Source: Amycolatopsis iheyensis (GTDB lineage Bacteria; Actinomycetota; Actinomycetes; Mycobacteriales; Pseudonocardiaceae). From it: a stretch of DNA of 64,000 nucleotides. Below, one piece after another: positions 8,923 to 17,747 of the stretch (position 1 is the first letter of the stretch; each line of letters begins with the position of its first letter). A model generated the notes under the pieces. The model saw only the letters and a list, made by a program, of their open reading frames with translations, made no database searches and had not been told where the DNA came from. The stretch spans positions 1 to 64,000 of the forward strand of contig NZ_JAMXQV010000014.1 in assembly GCF_024703995.1 (NCBI RefSeq). Reading direction: 5' to 3'. The translations under genes were made by a program, and so were the position numbers.

Positions 8923-10242
8923 ATGACCGAGAACCGCCCCAGCAAGCCGCAGAGCGGCCGCCAGAACCTCGACCCGCACCTCGAGCGGTACGCCGCGCGC
9001 ACCGCCGGGATGACCGCCTCGGAGATCCGGGCGCTGTTCGCGGTGGCCAGCCGGCCCGAGGTGGTCTCGCTCGCCGGTGGCATGCCGAACCTGGCCGCGC
9101 TCCCGCTCGACACGCTGTCCGCGCAGGTGGCGGAGATCATCGCGGACGAGGGGCTCGTCGCCCTGCAGTACGGCTCGGCGCACGGCGTCCCGGTGCTGCG
9201 CGAGCAGATCTGCGAAATCATGGCGCTGGAAGGCATCAAAGCGCACCCGGACGACGTCGTGGTGACCGTCGGCTCCCAGATGGGCCTGGACATGGTCACG
9301 CGGCTGTTCTGCGACCCGGGTGACGTCGTGATCGCCGAAGGGCCGTCGTACGTCGGCGCGCTGGGCTCGTTCGCCGCGTACCAGGCGCAGGTCGTGCACG
9401 TGGCGATGGACGACCAGGGCCTGGTGCCTTCGTTGCTCCGGGAAGCACTCGATCAGGCGAAGAAGGCCGGTCGCCGGGTCAAGTTCCTGTACACGATCCC
9501 GAACTTCCACAACCCCGCCGGCGTGACGCTGGCCGTCGAGCGCCGCGCGGAGATCCTCGAGATCTGCCGCGAGCACAACGTCCTGGTCGTCGAAGACAAC
9601 CCGTACGGGTTGCTCGGCTTCGACGGCCAGACCTACCCGGCGCTGCGCTCGACCGACCCCGACAACGTCGTGTACCTCGGTTCGTTCTCCAAGACGTTCG
9701 CCTCGGGACTGCGCGTCGGCTGGGTGCTGGCGCCGCACGCCGTGCGCGAGAAGCTCGTCCTGGCCGCGGAGTCGGCGACGCTGTGCCCGCCGACGTTCAA
9801 CCAGATGATCGTGTCGCGCTACCTGGCCACGCACGACTGGAAGGGCCAGATCAAGAAGTTCCGCGAGAACTACCGCGACCGGCGCGACGCGATGCTGTCC
9901 GCGCTGGAGCAGTACCTGCCCGCGGGGTGCTCGTGGACCAAGCCGGACGGCGGGTTCTACGTCTGGGTGACGGTGCCGGAGGGCGTCGACACGAAGGCGA
10001 TGCTGCCGCGCGCGGTGACCGCCCGGGTCGCCTACGCGTCCGGCACCGGGTTCTACGCCGACGGGTTCGGCAGCCGTCAGATGCGGCTGTCGTACTGCTA
10101 CCCGACGCCGGAGCGCATCCGCGAGGGCGTGCGGCGGCTGGCCGCCGTGCTGGAGTCCGAAATGGACCTCGCACGCACCTTCGGTAGCGTGGGCACGCGC
10201 CAGATCCAGGGACCTCAGACGCCGTCGCCCGACACCGTCTGA
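8923..10242 (+). CDS. PLP-dependent aminotransferase, class I/II fold
   Basis: Fold-type I aminotransferase of 439 residues, similar in layout to the 2-aminoadipate/MocR-type aminotransferases. Visible PLP-site elements: the TVGSQMGLDM helix start, IPNFHNPAG, VVEDNPYG with the pyridine-contacting Asp, and SFSKTFASGLRVGW containing Schiff-base Lys257; the C-terminal Arg for the carboxylate is expected in RLSYCYP. ATG 8923 begins where family similarity starts; GTG 8833 would add 30 residues. The next gene, an ATP-grasp ligase, follows after 28 bp, so they are probably co-transcribed. The amino acid substrate is not determinable. Confidence 0.88.
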   Translation: MTENRPSKPQSGRQNLDPHLERYAARTAGMTASEIRALFAVASRPEVVSLAGGMPNLAALPLDTLSAQVAEIIADEGLVALQYGSAHGVPVLREQICEIMALEGIKAHPDDVVVTVGSQMGLDMVTRLFCDPGDVVIAEGPSYVGALGSFAAYQAQVVHVAMDDQGLVPSLLREALDQAKKAGRRVKFLYTIPNFHNPAGVTLAVERRAEILEICREHNVLVVEDNPYGLLGFDGQTYPALRSTDPDNVVYLGSFSKTFASGLRVGWVLAPHAVREKLVLAAESATLCPPTFNQMIVSRYLATHDWKGQIKKFRENYRDRRDAMLSALEQYLPAGCSWTKPDGGFYVWVTVPEGVDTKAMLPRAVTARVAYASGTGFYADGFGSRQMRLSYCYPTPERIREGVRRLAAVLESEMDLARTFGSVGTRQIQGPQTPSPDTV

Positions 10243-10270
10243 AGTTCTTTACTGCTAAGGAGTTTCCACG

Positions 10271-11215
10271 GTGGTCGACCGTACCGTTGCCGTGCTCGCC
10301 GGCGGGCTTTCGCACGAACGCGACGTCTCGCTGAGGTCCGGGCGACGGCTTTCCGCGGCGCTCAAGTCCGAAGGCCTCGGCATCGAGGAGTGGGACACCG
10401 ACGCGGGCCTGCTGGAGCGTCTGCGCACCCAGCGGCCGGACGCGGTGGTCGTCGCCCTGCACGGCGGCGAGGGCGAGAACGGCTCGGTGCAGACCGTGCT
10501 GGAGATGCTGGACGTGCCGTTCGTCGGGACCGGCTCCCAGGGCTGCCGCCGCGCGTGGGACAAGCCGACCGCCAAGGCGCTGCTGGAGAACGCGGGGTTC
10601 GTGACGCCGGGCTGGGCGGTGCTGCCGCACAGCACGTTCCGTGAGCTGGGCGCCCAGGCGGTGCTCGACGCGATGGTGGAGCACCTCGGCCTGCCGCTGA
10701 TCCTCAAGCCGGACCAGGGCGGCTCGGCGCTGGGCACCCAGGTGGTCCGCGAGGCGGCCGAGCTGCCCGCGGCGATGGTCGGCTGCTTCGCGTACGGCGA
10801 CACGGTGCTCGCCGAGCGCTTCGTCGACGGCGTCGAGGTGGCCGTGACGGTCATCGAGGGCGACGACGGGCCTGAGGCCCTGCCCGCGGTCGAAATCGTC
10901 CCGGAGAGCGGCGTGTACGACTACACGGCCCGCTACACGGCCGGCCTGACGGACTTCTTCACCCCGGCCCGGCTCGACGACGCCGCGGCCAAGGCGGTGG
11001 CCGAGCTCGCCGTCGCCGTGCACACCGTGCTCGGGCTGCGGGACATCTCCCGCACGGACGCGGTCGTCGCGGCGGACGGCACGGTGTACTTCCTCGAGGT
11101 GAACCCGTCGCCGGGCCTCACCGAGACGTCGACGGTCCCGATGGCGATCGAGGCGGCGGGCAAGTCGCTCGGCGCGGTGTTCGGCGAGCTGATCGGCCGC
11201 GCGATCTCGCGCTGA
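10271..11215 (+). CDS. D-alanine--D-alanine ligase-family ATP-grasp enzyme
   Basis: ATP-grasp ligase of 314 residues. Ddl signatures are present: an N-terminal SHERDVSLRSG (like EHEVSLxSG), HGGEGENGSVQ, FVGTGSQGCRRAWDK, the ATP-binding KPDQGGSALG and the metal-site EVNPSPGLTETS. It is somewhat shorter than standard Ddl (about 340-370). TAAGGAG at 10256-10262 precedes GTG 10271. It could be the housekeeping Ddl, but that gene usually lies elsewhere in actinobacteria; tight linkage to an aminotransferase suggests a paralogue joining another amino acid. The exact specificity is open. Confidence 0.85.
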   Translation: MVDRTVAVLAGGLSHERDVSLRSGRRLSAALKSEGLGIEEWDTDAGLLERLRTQRPDAVVVALHGGEGENGSVQTVLEMLDVPFVGTGSQGCRRAWDKPTAKALLENAGFVTPGWAVLPHSTFRELGAQAVLDAMVEHLGLPLILKPDQGGSALGTQVVREAAELPAAMVGCFAYGDTVLAERFVDGVEVAVTVIEGDDGPEALPAVEIVPESGVYDYTARYTAGLTDFFTPARLDDAAAKAVAELAVAVHTVLGLRDISRTDAVVAADGTVYFLEVNPSPGLTETSTVPMAIEAAGKSLGAVFGELIGRAISR

Positions 11216-11216
11216 C

Positions 11217-11702
11217 TCAGAGGTACGGACCGAAGTGGTCGGCCACCAGGCCGGCTACTTCTTCTGTGTTTCGGGAGCCGTCGATCTCGAGCACGCGGAT
11301 ACCCCGCGCGCGTACTTTGGCGGCGGCGTCCAGCGCGAGCAAGCGGTCACGCACCGGATCGCTCACTTCGGCGCTGATCGAGCCGGCGCGGGGCAGCGTC
11401 GCGGCTTGGTGCCTCCGGAACTCTTCGGTCGGCACCACGACGATCATCCGGCGTGGCGAGTCGAGCGCGCGCAAGCCGGCAGCGTCCACTCGAACCGCAA
11501 CGCGAAGATCTCTCGCGCGTCGGCCGCCATCCGCCGGCGTCCGGCGGACCCAGTTCTCCTCCGGACCGCTCTCGACGGGTTCACCCCGCGCGAGCCGCCG
11601 GTGCCCACCGCCCGATCCAGAGCGCCCGGGCGATCGAACCCGACGGATCCCACACGCTTCCCCCTCATCGCTCAGCGTCGCGACGGTGGCACCGCTGAGC
11701 AA
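11217..11702 (-). pseudogene. Possible decayed or truncated kinase-like gene
   Basis: An open frame of 161 codons converges on the preceding gene with 1 bp between stops. Its last 75 residues (from MIVVVPTEEFRRHQ to VADHFGPYL) read like the C-terminus of a small P-loop kinase-like protein (VVVPTEEF, RVLEIDGSRN). Upstream of about 11450 this frame has poorer third-position GC than a neighbouring frame, and no Walker A motif is seen, so the N-terminal half may be frameshifted or lost. The only start for the whole frame is TTG 11702. It may instead be a short intact gene of unknown function. Confidence 0.4.
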
Positions 11703-11735
11703 TCATCACCGTGACGAAACACCCCGGGGTGATCC

Positions 11736-12737
11736 CTAATCGGTTTTCGGTGTCTGATTCGTCCCGTTCGCATCGATGATCGCGACGATCCGCTCGAGGT
11801 CGTCGACCGAGCCGAACTCGAGGGTGATCCGGCCCTTGCGCCGGCCGAGGTCGACCTTCACGCGCGTGTCGAAGCGGTCCGAGAGCCGGTTGGCGAGCTC
11901 CTGGAGCCCGGGTGCCTGGATCGGCTTGCGCGGCGCGGGCTTCGGCTTGGCCGGCTTCTCGCTCTTCTTGAGCGTGACGGCTTCCTCGGTCGCCCGGACC
12001 GACATGCCCTCCGCGACGATGCGCGCGGCGAGCTCCTCCTGGCTGTCGGCGTCCTCCAGCGACAGCAACGCGCGCGCGTGCCCGGCGGACAGGACGCCCG
12101 CGGCGACCCGGCGCTGCACCGGCAGAGGGAGCTTGAGGAGCCGGATCGTGTTGGTGATGACCGGCCGGCTGCGACCGATCCGGCTCGCCAGCTCCTCGTG
12201 CGTGACCGCGAACTCGTCGAGCAGCTGCTGGTACGCCGCCGCCTCTTCGAGCGGGTTCAGCTGGACGCGGTGGATGTTCTCCAGGAGCGCGTCCCGCAGC
12301 ATCGACTCGTCGGCGGTCTGCCGGACGATCGCCGGGATCGCCTCGAGCTCCGCCTGCTGCGACGCGCGCAGCCGGCGTTCGCCCATGACGAGCTCGTACT
12401 CGTCGTTCCCGAGCTCGCGCACGACGATGGGCTGCATGAGCCCGAACGCGCGGATCGAGTGCTCGAGTTCGGCGAGCGCGTCCTCGTCGAAGACCTGGCG
12501 CGGCTGCTTCGGGTTGGGCTTGATCGAGCTGACGGGGATCTCGCGGTAGACGGCGCCGGCGACCTCGCCACCGTGCTGCTGGGCCTGCCCGTTGGCCGCG
12601 AACCAGCCCTTGTCCTCGGCCGCCTTCTTGTCCGCCGCGGCGCCGTCGGCGGGCGCCGGCAGCGCACCGCCGGTCGCCGGCCCCGTCGGGATGAGGGCGG
12701 CGAGGCCGCGCCCCAGCCCTCCTCTGCGCTCGGTCAT
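11736..12737 (-). CDS. parB: Chromosome partitioning protein ParB
   Basis: CTP-dependent sliding clamp that loads at parS and organises the origin region. The 333-residue protein has the N-terminal ParB/Srx nuclease-like domain with MGERRLRASQ (CTP-binding region), the helix-turn-helix (ELASRIGRSRPVITNTIRLL) that recognises parS, and a C-terminal dimerisation region. Its ATG overlaps the parA stop by 4 bp, giving translational coupling. Five parS-like sites occur in the window. Confidence 0.97.
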   Translation of the reverse strand: MTERRGGLGRGLAALIPTGPATGGALPAPADGAAADKKAAEDKGWFAANGQAQQHGGEVAGAVYREIPVSSIKPNPKQPRQVFDEDALAELEHSIRAFGLMQPIVVRELGNDEYELVMGERRLRASQQAELEAIPAIVRQTADESMLRDALLENIHRVQLNPLEEAAAYQQLLDEFAVTHEELASRIGRSRPVITNTIRLLKLPLPVQRRVAAGVLSAGHARALLSLEDADSQEELAARIVAEGMSVRATEEAVTLKKSEKPAKPKPAPRKPIQAPGLQELANRLSDRFDTRVKVDLGRRKGRITLEFGSVDDLERIVAIIDANGTNQTPKTD

Positions 12738-13681
12738 GTGGAACTACCCTTCTCCATCTGTGCGCCGCGCTCGGCGATCTCCTTGGCCGCGTCGACGTAG
12801 CTCATCGCGCCGCGCGAGCCGGGGTCGTAGGCGAGCACGGTCTGGCCGTACCCGGGTGCCTCGGACACCTTCACGCTGCGGGGGATGACGGTCTTCAGGA
12901 CGGTGTCGCCGAAGTGGTTCCGCACCTCGTTCGTCACCTGGTCGGCCAGCTTGGTGCGGCCGTCGTACATGGTGAGGAGGATCGTCGAGACGCGGAGCTC
13001 GCGGTTGAGGTGCTGCTGCACGAGCTCGATGTTGCTCAGCAGCTGCCCGAGTCCCTCGAGCGCGTAGTACTCGCACTGGATCGGGATGAGCACCTCCTGC
13101 GCGGCGACCATCGCGTTGACGGTGAGGAGGCCGAGCGACGGCGGGCAGTCGATGAAGACGTAGTCGACGCCGATCTCGTTGAGGATCTCCGAGGAGATCG
13201 CTTCCTTGAGCCGGGACTCGCGGGACGCCATCGAGACGAGCTCGATCTCGGCGCCGGCGAGGTCGATCGTCGCGGGGACGCAGAAGAGGTTCGGCGACTG
13301 CTCGGTCGGCTGGGCGGCGTCCGCGAGGGTCACCTCGCCGATGAGCACCTCGTAGATGGACGGCGTCCCGGACCGGTGGTCGACGTCGAGCGCGGTGCTC
13401 GCGTTGCCCTGCGGGTCGAGGTCGACGACGAGCGTCTTGAGCCCGTGGACGGCGAGCGCGGCGGCGAGGTTGACCGTGCTGGTGGTCTTGCCGACGCCGC
13501 CCTTCTGGTTGGCCACGGTCATCACCCGGCGGCGGCCGGGACGCGGGAGCATCCCTTCCTCCGGGTGCAGCAGACGCGCGGCGCGGGCGGCTTCTTCGGC
13601 GATCGGGGTCCAGCCCACGTCGGGGGTGGTCTCCGTGGAGTCGGACGGCGGGGGATTCACCGGTCTCGACACCTCCTCCAT
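12734..13681 (-). CDS. parA: Chromosome partitioning ATPase ParA
   Basis: ParA/Soj Walker-type ATPase, 315 residues, working with ParB/parS to move origins. The deviant Walker A KGGVGKTT is at about residues 59-66, Walker A' VVDLDPQGNAS follows and FIDCPPSLGLLT is Walker B. The N-terminal extension of about 50 residues is common in actinobacteria. ATG 13681 has no good ribosome site; GTG at codon 8 with GGAGGAGG 11 nt upstream is a credible alternative. A parS site lies 32 bp upstream. Confidence 0.96.
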   Translation of the reverse strand: MEEVSRPVNPPPSDSTETTPDVGWTPIAEEAARAARLLHPEEGMLPRPGRRRVMTVANQKGGVGKTTSTVNLAAALAVHGLKTLVVDLDPQGNASTALDVDHRSGTPSIYEVLIGEVTLADAAQPTEQSPNLFCVPATIDLAGAEIELVSMASRESRLKEAISSEILNEIGVDYVFIDCPPSLGLLTVNAMVAAQEVLIPIQCEYYALEGLGQLLSNIELVQQHLNRELRVSTILLTMYDGRTKLADQVTNEVRNHFGDTVLKTVIPRSVKVSEAPGYGQTVLAYDPGSRGAMSYVDAAKEIAERGAQMEKGSST

Positions 13682-13712
13682 CTAGACGTCTGGTCGGTGG
13701 GCGAGTCGCGTC

Positions 13713-13726
13713 GTTTCACGTGGAAC
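13713..13726. promoter_or_regulatory. parS site 1
   Basis: GTTTCACGTGGAAC, one base from the perfect palindrome GTTTCACGTGAAAC that ParB binds in actinobacteria. It lies between the end of rsmG and the start of parA. Confidence 0.9.
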
Positions 13727-13737
13727 ACGGCGACCCG

Positions 13738-14421
13738 TTAACGCTTCCTGCTCCGCGCCTTCGGCTTGCTCGTTGTCGGGAGGCGACGGATCTTCACGAC
13801 CGTGCTGGGGACCTCTAGTACTGCGGCACCGCATTCGACGATCAGCGGGTCGGCCCCGCCGGCCTTGCGGATGGCGGCGCCGTCCCGGTCGATCTCGTCC
13901 GCCGCGCTGGCGCCCTTGAGGGCGACCAGGAAGCCGTCGGGACGGACCAGGGGCAGGCACCAGCCCGCGAGCCGGGCGAGGGGAGCGACCGCGCGAGCGG
14001 TGACGATGTCGGCGCCACCGAGCTGCTCACGCACAGGCCGCTCCTCCGCGCGTCCACGGACGATGGTGATCGGGAGTTCCAGCTTCTCGGCCACCTCGGC
14101 CAGCCAGTCCACCCGGCGGGCCATCGGTTCGAGCAAGACGATATCGAGGTCCGGTCGCGCGATCGCGAGCGGTACTCCCGGAAGCCCGGCACCGGACCCG
14201 ACATCGACGACTCGCGCCCCTTGGGTCAGCTGCTCGCCGATGACGGCGGAGTTGAGGACGTGCCGCTCCCACAGCCGGTCGACCTCACGCGGCCCGATCA
14301 GGCCACGCTCGACGCCGTGGCGCTCCAGGAGTTCGACGTACCCGGCCGCTTGGTCCACGTGCTCACCGAACACTCGCTCCGCCGCGGCCCGTACCGCCCC
14401 GGCGGCCTGTTCCAAGCTCAC
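13738..14421 (-). CDS. rsmG: 16S rRNA (guanine527-N7)-methyltransferase RsmG (GidB)
   Basis: SAM-dependent methyltransferase acting on 16S rRNA G527; 227 residues, typical for the family. The SAM motif VVDVGSGAGLPGVPLAIARP is at about residues 70-90, preceded by LWERHVLNSAVIG. GTG 14421 is chosen because GAGGAG lies 8 nt upstream; the open frame runs further 5' but crosses a parS site and has no coding character. The rsmG-parA-parB order is the classical one. Loss of this gene is known to give low-level streptomycin resistance in relatives. Confidence 0.95.
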   Translation of the reverse strand: MSLEQAAGAVRAAAERVFGEHVDQAAGYVELLERHGVERGLIGPREVDRLWERHVLNSAVIGEQLTQGARVVDVGSGAGLPGVPLAIARPDLDIVLLEPMARRVDWLAEVAEKLELPITIVRGRAEERPVREQLGGADIVTARAVAPLARLAGWCLPLVRPDGFLVALKGASAADEIDRDGAAIRKAGGADPLIVECGAAVLEVPSTVVKIRRLPTTSKPKARSRKR

Positions 14422-14443
14422 TCCGTCTACTCCTCGTCCGCGC

Positions 14444-14457
14444 GTTTCACGTGAAAC
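14444..14457. promoter_or_regulatory. parS site 2 (perfect palindrome)
   Basis: GTTTCACGTGAAAC, exact palindromic consensus, in the rsmG leader 22 bp before its start codon. Confidence 0.95.
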
Positions 14458-14551
14458 GCGCTCCTTCGATTGTCCCCGATGTCGAGGCGAAAACGAGCCG
14501 ACAGTCCGCAGATGTGGAGAACTCCACTCGCCCGGCGGCCCGCGGCGGCCG

Positions 14552-14565
14552 GTTCCACGTGAAAC
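14552..14565. promoter_or_regulatory. parS site 3
   Basis: GTTCCACGTGAAAC, one base from the perfect palindrome, in the jag-rsmG gap. Confidence 0.93.
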
Positions 14566-14596
14566 ACGACCCGCATCGGTCGGCCTCGGCGGGCGA

Positions 14597-14610
14597 GTTC
14601 CACGTGAAAC
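14597..14610. promoter_or_regulatory. parS site 4
   Basis: GTTCCACGTGAAAC, identical to site 3 and 45 bp further right. The rest of the 365-bp rsmG-jag gap (14422-14786) holds sites 2 and 3, presumably the rsmG promoter, and the jag terminator. Confidence 0.93.
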
Positions 14611-14735
14611 ATCACCGCTGTAATTCGCTCGGCCGCCGATGGGGGAGCGAGCGGCGCCACCGCCGAAGTCGCCACCATCGCGTGCGCGTTCGTCGCAGCG
14701 ACGTGGGGCCGGGTACGCACCCACCCACACAAAGA

Positions 14736-14771
14736 AGCGGCCCCACCCGACCGGAGTCAAGTGGGGCCGCT
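14736..14771 (-). terminator. Terminator after jag
   Basis: Perfect 11-bp arms AGCGGCCCCAC (14736-14746) and GTGGGGCCGCT (14761-14771), 15 bp beyond the jag stop on the reverse strand. It separates the rpmH-to-jag unit from rsmG-parA-parB. Confidence 0.75.
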
Positions 14772-14786
14772 GCCGACAACCGAAGC

Positions 14787-15350
14787 TCAGGACTCCGGGA
14801 AGATCACCACACGGCGCTTCGGGTCTTCGCCCTCGCTCTCGCTGGTGACTCCGGCGACCGTCGCCACCGCGTCGTGGACGACCTTGCGCTCGAACGGGCT
14901 CATCGGCTGCAGCCGCACCCGCTCGCCGCTCTGCAGGACCGACTCCGCCGTGGAGCGGCCGAGCTCGCGCAGCTCCTCGCGGCGGTCCGCGCGCCAGCCC
15001 GCGATGTCCAGCATCAGCCGGCTGCGGGAGCCCGTCTCCTGCTGGACCGCCAGGCGGGTCAGCTCCTGCAGCGCCTCGAGCACCGTGCCCCGCGGGCCGA
15101 CGAGCTTCTCGAGGTCCTCGCCGCCGTCGATGCTCACGATCGCGCGGCCCGCTTCGACGTCCAGGTCGATGTCACCGTCGTAGTCGAGCAGATCGAGCAG
15201 GCGCTCGAGGTAGTCGCCGGCGATGTCGCCCTCTTGCACGAGGACGTCGTCGCCTCCCGACTTCTGCTCGGCCGCCTCGTCCGCGGCGGGCTCCTCCGGG
15301 GTCACGTCGTCCTTATCGGCGTCGATCGTGCCGACCGTCTCCGACATCAT
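14787..15350 (-). CDS. jag: Jag-like KH-R3H RNA-binding protein
   Basis: Cytoplasmic single-stranded nucleic-acid-binding protein (Jag/KhpB family), 187 residues. The acidic N-terminus (about 1-50) replaces the usual Jag_N domain; a KH-like domain (VGPRGTVLEALQELTRLAV) and a C-terminal R3H domain (LQPMSPFERKVVHDAVA) follow. The position between rsmG and yidC is conserved. In Firmicutes this family affects cell elongation and binds small RNAs; the role here is inferred from homology. GAGGAG precedes two adjacent ATG codons, 15350 and 15347. Confidence 0.93.
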   Translation of the reverse strand: MMSETVGTIDADKDDVTPEEPAADEAAEQKSGGDDVLVQEGDIAGDYLERLLDLLDYDGDIDLDVEAGRAIVSIDGGEDLEKLVGPRGTVLEALQELTRLAVQQETGSRSRLMLDIAGWRADRREELRELGRSTAESVLQSGERVRLQPMSPFERKVVHDAVATVAGVTSESEGEDPKRRVVIFPES

Positions 15351-15376
15351 TCGTCTCCTCTCCGAACCGGTCGCGC

Positions 15377-16501
15377 TCAGCGGCGCTTCCGGCCCGACTT
15401 CCTGGTCGAGTCTTTGAGAAGGCCCGGCACGCCCGTGCCGTTGTCCTTCGAGCCGTTCTGGCCGTTCGTGTCGGCCGGGGTGGGGTCAGCCGCTTCCGCG
15501 GGCTCGGTCGGCGAAGACGACGAAGTCTGGGCGAAGCCGTGGGCCGAACCGGCCTTCGTGATCTTCTTCTGCGAGCCGCCCTGCGCGGGCTGGTTCTTCT
15601 TCTTCTGCTGGACCGGCTTCTGGCCGACCTTCGGCGCGGTCGGCTTCTGTCCCGGCTTCGGGCCGAGCGACGAGCGCTTCTCCGCGGCCTCCGCCTTGCG
15701 AGCGGCCTCTTCCTTGTCGATCTTCGTGTAGACGAGGCGCTGCTGCATCAGGGTCCAGCCGTTGTTCGCCAGCCAGTAGAAGAGGAGGCCGAGCGGGAAC
15801 AGCGCACCGAAGACGAGCACACCGAGCGGGAAGATGTACATCGTCAGCTTGTTCATGATCGCGGTCTGCGGGGTGGCCGACGCGGCGTTCTGGCGGGCCA
15901 CCGAGTGACGCGCGGTGAGGTGCGTGGCGATCGACGCGACGATCATCAGCGGCAGGGCGACCGGGAGGACGTTCCAGTGCCAGCCGGCGCCGCCCGAGCC
16001 ACCGATCGCGGTGACGCCGTTGTGCACGGCCTCGCCGAGGTTGACGCCGAACAGCTTCGCGTTGGTGTACGACTGGACGTCGTGCTGGCTGAAGAAGTAG
16101 TTCTCGGTCTTGGGGCTGCCGTCCTTCGGCTGGATGCTGAACGCGCGGAGCACCCAGTTCAGGCCGATGAACACCGGGATCTGCAGGACCATCGGAAGGC
16201 AGCTGCCGAGCGGGTTCACGCCGTGTTCGCGCTGGAGCTTCTGCATCTCCTGCGCCTGGCGCTGCCGGTCGTTCGCGTACTTCTTCTGGACCTTCTTCAT
16301 CTCCGGCGCGAAGTCCTGCATCTTCTTCATCGACCGGACCTGGTTCACGAACGGCTTGAACATGATGCCGCGGACCGTGAAGGTCAGGAAGATGATGCCG
16401 AGGATCCAGGAGATCGCCGTCGCTTCCCCGAAGACGAACCCGAAGACCTTGTGCCAACACCAGAGGATGAAGGACACGGGGTAGTAGATGAAATCGAGCA
16501 C
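15377..16501 (-). CDS. yidC: Membrane protein insertase YidC
   Basis: Sec-associated or independent insertase for inner membrane proteins, 374 residues. The short N-terminus without a large periplasmic domain is the Gram-positive form. The 60KD_IMP core shows FTVRGIMFKPF with the conserved groove arginine, the cytoplasmic coiled segment (EMKKVQKKYANDRQRQ), then LPMVLQIPVFIGLNWVLR and two more C-terminal helices. A Lys/Gln/Pro-rich tail of about 100 residues follows, ending SGRKRR, likely for ribosome contact. It sits between jag and yidD as usual. Confidence 0.96.
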   Translation of the reverse strand: MLDFIYYPVSFILWCWHKVFGFVFGEATAISWILGIIFLTFTVRGIMFKPFVNQVRSMKKMQDFAPEMKKVQKKYANDRQRQAQEMQKLQREHGVNPLGSCLPMVLQIPVFIGLNWVLRAFSIQPKDGSPKTENYFFSQHDVQSYTNAKLFGVNLGEAVHNGVTAIGGSGGAGWHWNVLPVALPLMIVASIATHLTARHSVARQNAASATPQTAIMNKLTMYIFPLGVLVFGALFPLGLLFYWLANNGWTLMQQRLVYTKIDKEEAARKAEAAEKRSSLGPKPGQKPTAPKVGQKPVQQKKKNQPAQGGSQKKITKAGSAHGFAQTSSSSPTEPAEAADPTPADTNGQNGSKDNGTGVPGLLKDSTRKSGRKRR

Positions 16502-16506
16502 TGCTG

Positions 16507-16839
16507 CTACTCCTCGATCGGTGTTTCAGGTCGTCGGTGGCGCCACGAGAACTGCTCGGGCACGGGGTCGCGGCCAGGGGGTGTCCAGGGGCCGCAGCGC
16601 AGCAGCCGGCGCAGCGCGAGGTAGGAGCCGCGGCCGGCGCCGTGCCGGGTCAGGGCTTCGACTGCGTACGCGCTGCAGCTCGGGTAGAACCGGCAGGCCG
16701 GCGGCAGGAAGGGCGAAATCGCCTTGCGGTAGAGCTTGATGGGGAGCAGCAGGACCCAGGCGACGGGACCGGGCCGCGGGGGCTCGCTCTCCACGTCGTG
16801 CGTGTGGTCGTGCTCGGGGGTGGCTCGCATGCCGGTCAC
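16507..16839 (-). CDS. yidD: Membrane protein insertion efficiency factor YidD
   Basis: Small protein of 110 residues with the family core IKLYRKAISPFLPPACRFYPSCSAYAVEAL, about residues 34-63, including the two conserved cysteines, and RLLRCGPW. It is thought to assist YidC. GTG 16839 overlaps the rnpA stop (GTGA), and yidC begins 5 bp after its stop, so rnpA-yidD-yidC are tightly coupled. Confidence 0.95.
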   Translation of the reverse strand: MTGMRATPEHDHTHDVESEPPRPGPVAWVLLLPIKLYRKAISPFLPPACRFYPSCSAYAVEALTRHGAGRGSYLALRRLLRCGPWTPPGRDPVPEQFSWRHRRPETPIEE

Positions 16840-17270
16840 ACCGCTGATCCGTGGTCGGGGGCCGCGTCGGCGGGACGCGCCGGGCGGGGGGCATCCCCGG
16901 CCGGACGACGCGACGCGGAAAGACCAAGCCGACGCAGCGCGGCGTCGAGATCGGCTCCGAGCTCGGCGCTGGACGCGGTGGCGGACGGCGGCAATGCCCT
17001 AACGACCAACGCGCTGCCTGGCGGAAGGGTTCCGAGCCGGGCCGAAACGAGGTGACGCAGCCGCCGGGTGACGCGGTGGCGGACCACCGAGTTGCCGACG
17101 GCCTTGCTCACCACAAAACCCGCCCTGGCCGCCGACGTGGAATCGGCGGCCCCGGACGGGTCCGTGGTCAACGCGTGGACGACGAGGCGGCGCTTGCCTG
17201 CCCGGGATCCGCGACGGAGAACCACGCGGAAATCCTCGCTCCGCCGCAAGCGTGCGGCAGCCGGCAGCAC
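16836..17270 (-). CDS. rnpA: Ribonuclease P protein component
   Basis: Protein subunit that helps RNase P RNA mature tRNA 5' ends; 144 residues including a Pro/Ala-rich C-terminal extension. The signature AGFVVSKAVGNSVVRHRVTRRLRH is at about residues 50-73 (canonical form SKKVGNAVxRNRVKR). It lies directly after rpmH, as in nearly all bacteria. The start is GTG 17270. Confidence 0.95.
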   Translation of the reverse strand: MLPAAARLRRSEDFRVVLRRGSRAGKRRLVVHALTTDPSGAADSTSAARAGFVVSKAVGNSVVRHRVTRRLRHLVSARLGTLPPGSALVVRALPPSATASSAELGADLDAALRRLGLSASRRPAGDAPRPARPADAAPDHGSAV

Positions 17271-17291
17271 GGCGCGCCCCGACGTACCGGA

Positions 17292-17435
17292 TCAGGCGGA
17301 CAGCGCGGCGCGGCCCTTGCGACGGCGGCCCGCCAGGATGGCCCGGCCGGCACGCGTGCGCATGCGCAGGCGGAAGCCGTGCGTCTTGGCGCGGCGGCGG
17401 TTGTTCGGCTGGAAGGTGCGCTTACCCTTGCTCAC
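17292..17435 (-). CDS. rpmH: 50S ribosomal protein L34
   Basis: Ribosomal protein L34, 47 residues, very basic (KGKRTFQPNNRRRAKTHGFR near the start). GTG 17435 is preceded by GGAGAA; longer upstream frames are not coding. First gene of the leftward rpmH-rnpA-yidD-yidC-jag unit and divergent from dnaA. Confidence 0.98.
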   Translation of the reverse strand: MSKGKRTFQPNNRRRAKTHGFRLRMRTRAGRAILAGRRRKGRAALSA

Positions 17436-17747
17436 TGCTTCTCCTGTGTGTCGCGTCGGACGCCGGGGTTTTCGCCCCGTCGTCTGGCGTGTCGTGCGGG
17501 CGCACGGCAGTCTCTGGTGTCTCCTACCAACGTGTGGCCTCGTCACGACGAGCGACGACAACGTGGGCACGCGAATAGCACCCGTCGCATACGGGAGACC
17601 TTACGAGGGTACGCACCCCTGTCCGGCGCTCGGTAAGCACCCCCTCGGCCACGGTACGCGACCGGGCCCGCGAGCCGAGATCATCGACGCCGCGGCACCG
17701 AATGGCAACACGCCGTACACCGTGAAATGCTTGCGACCCAGGATGCC

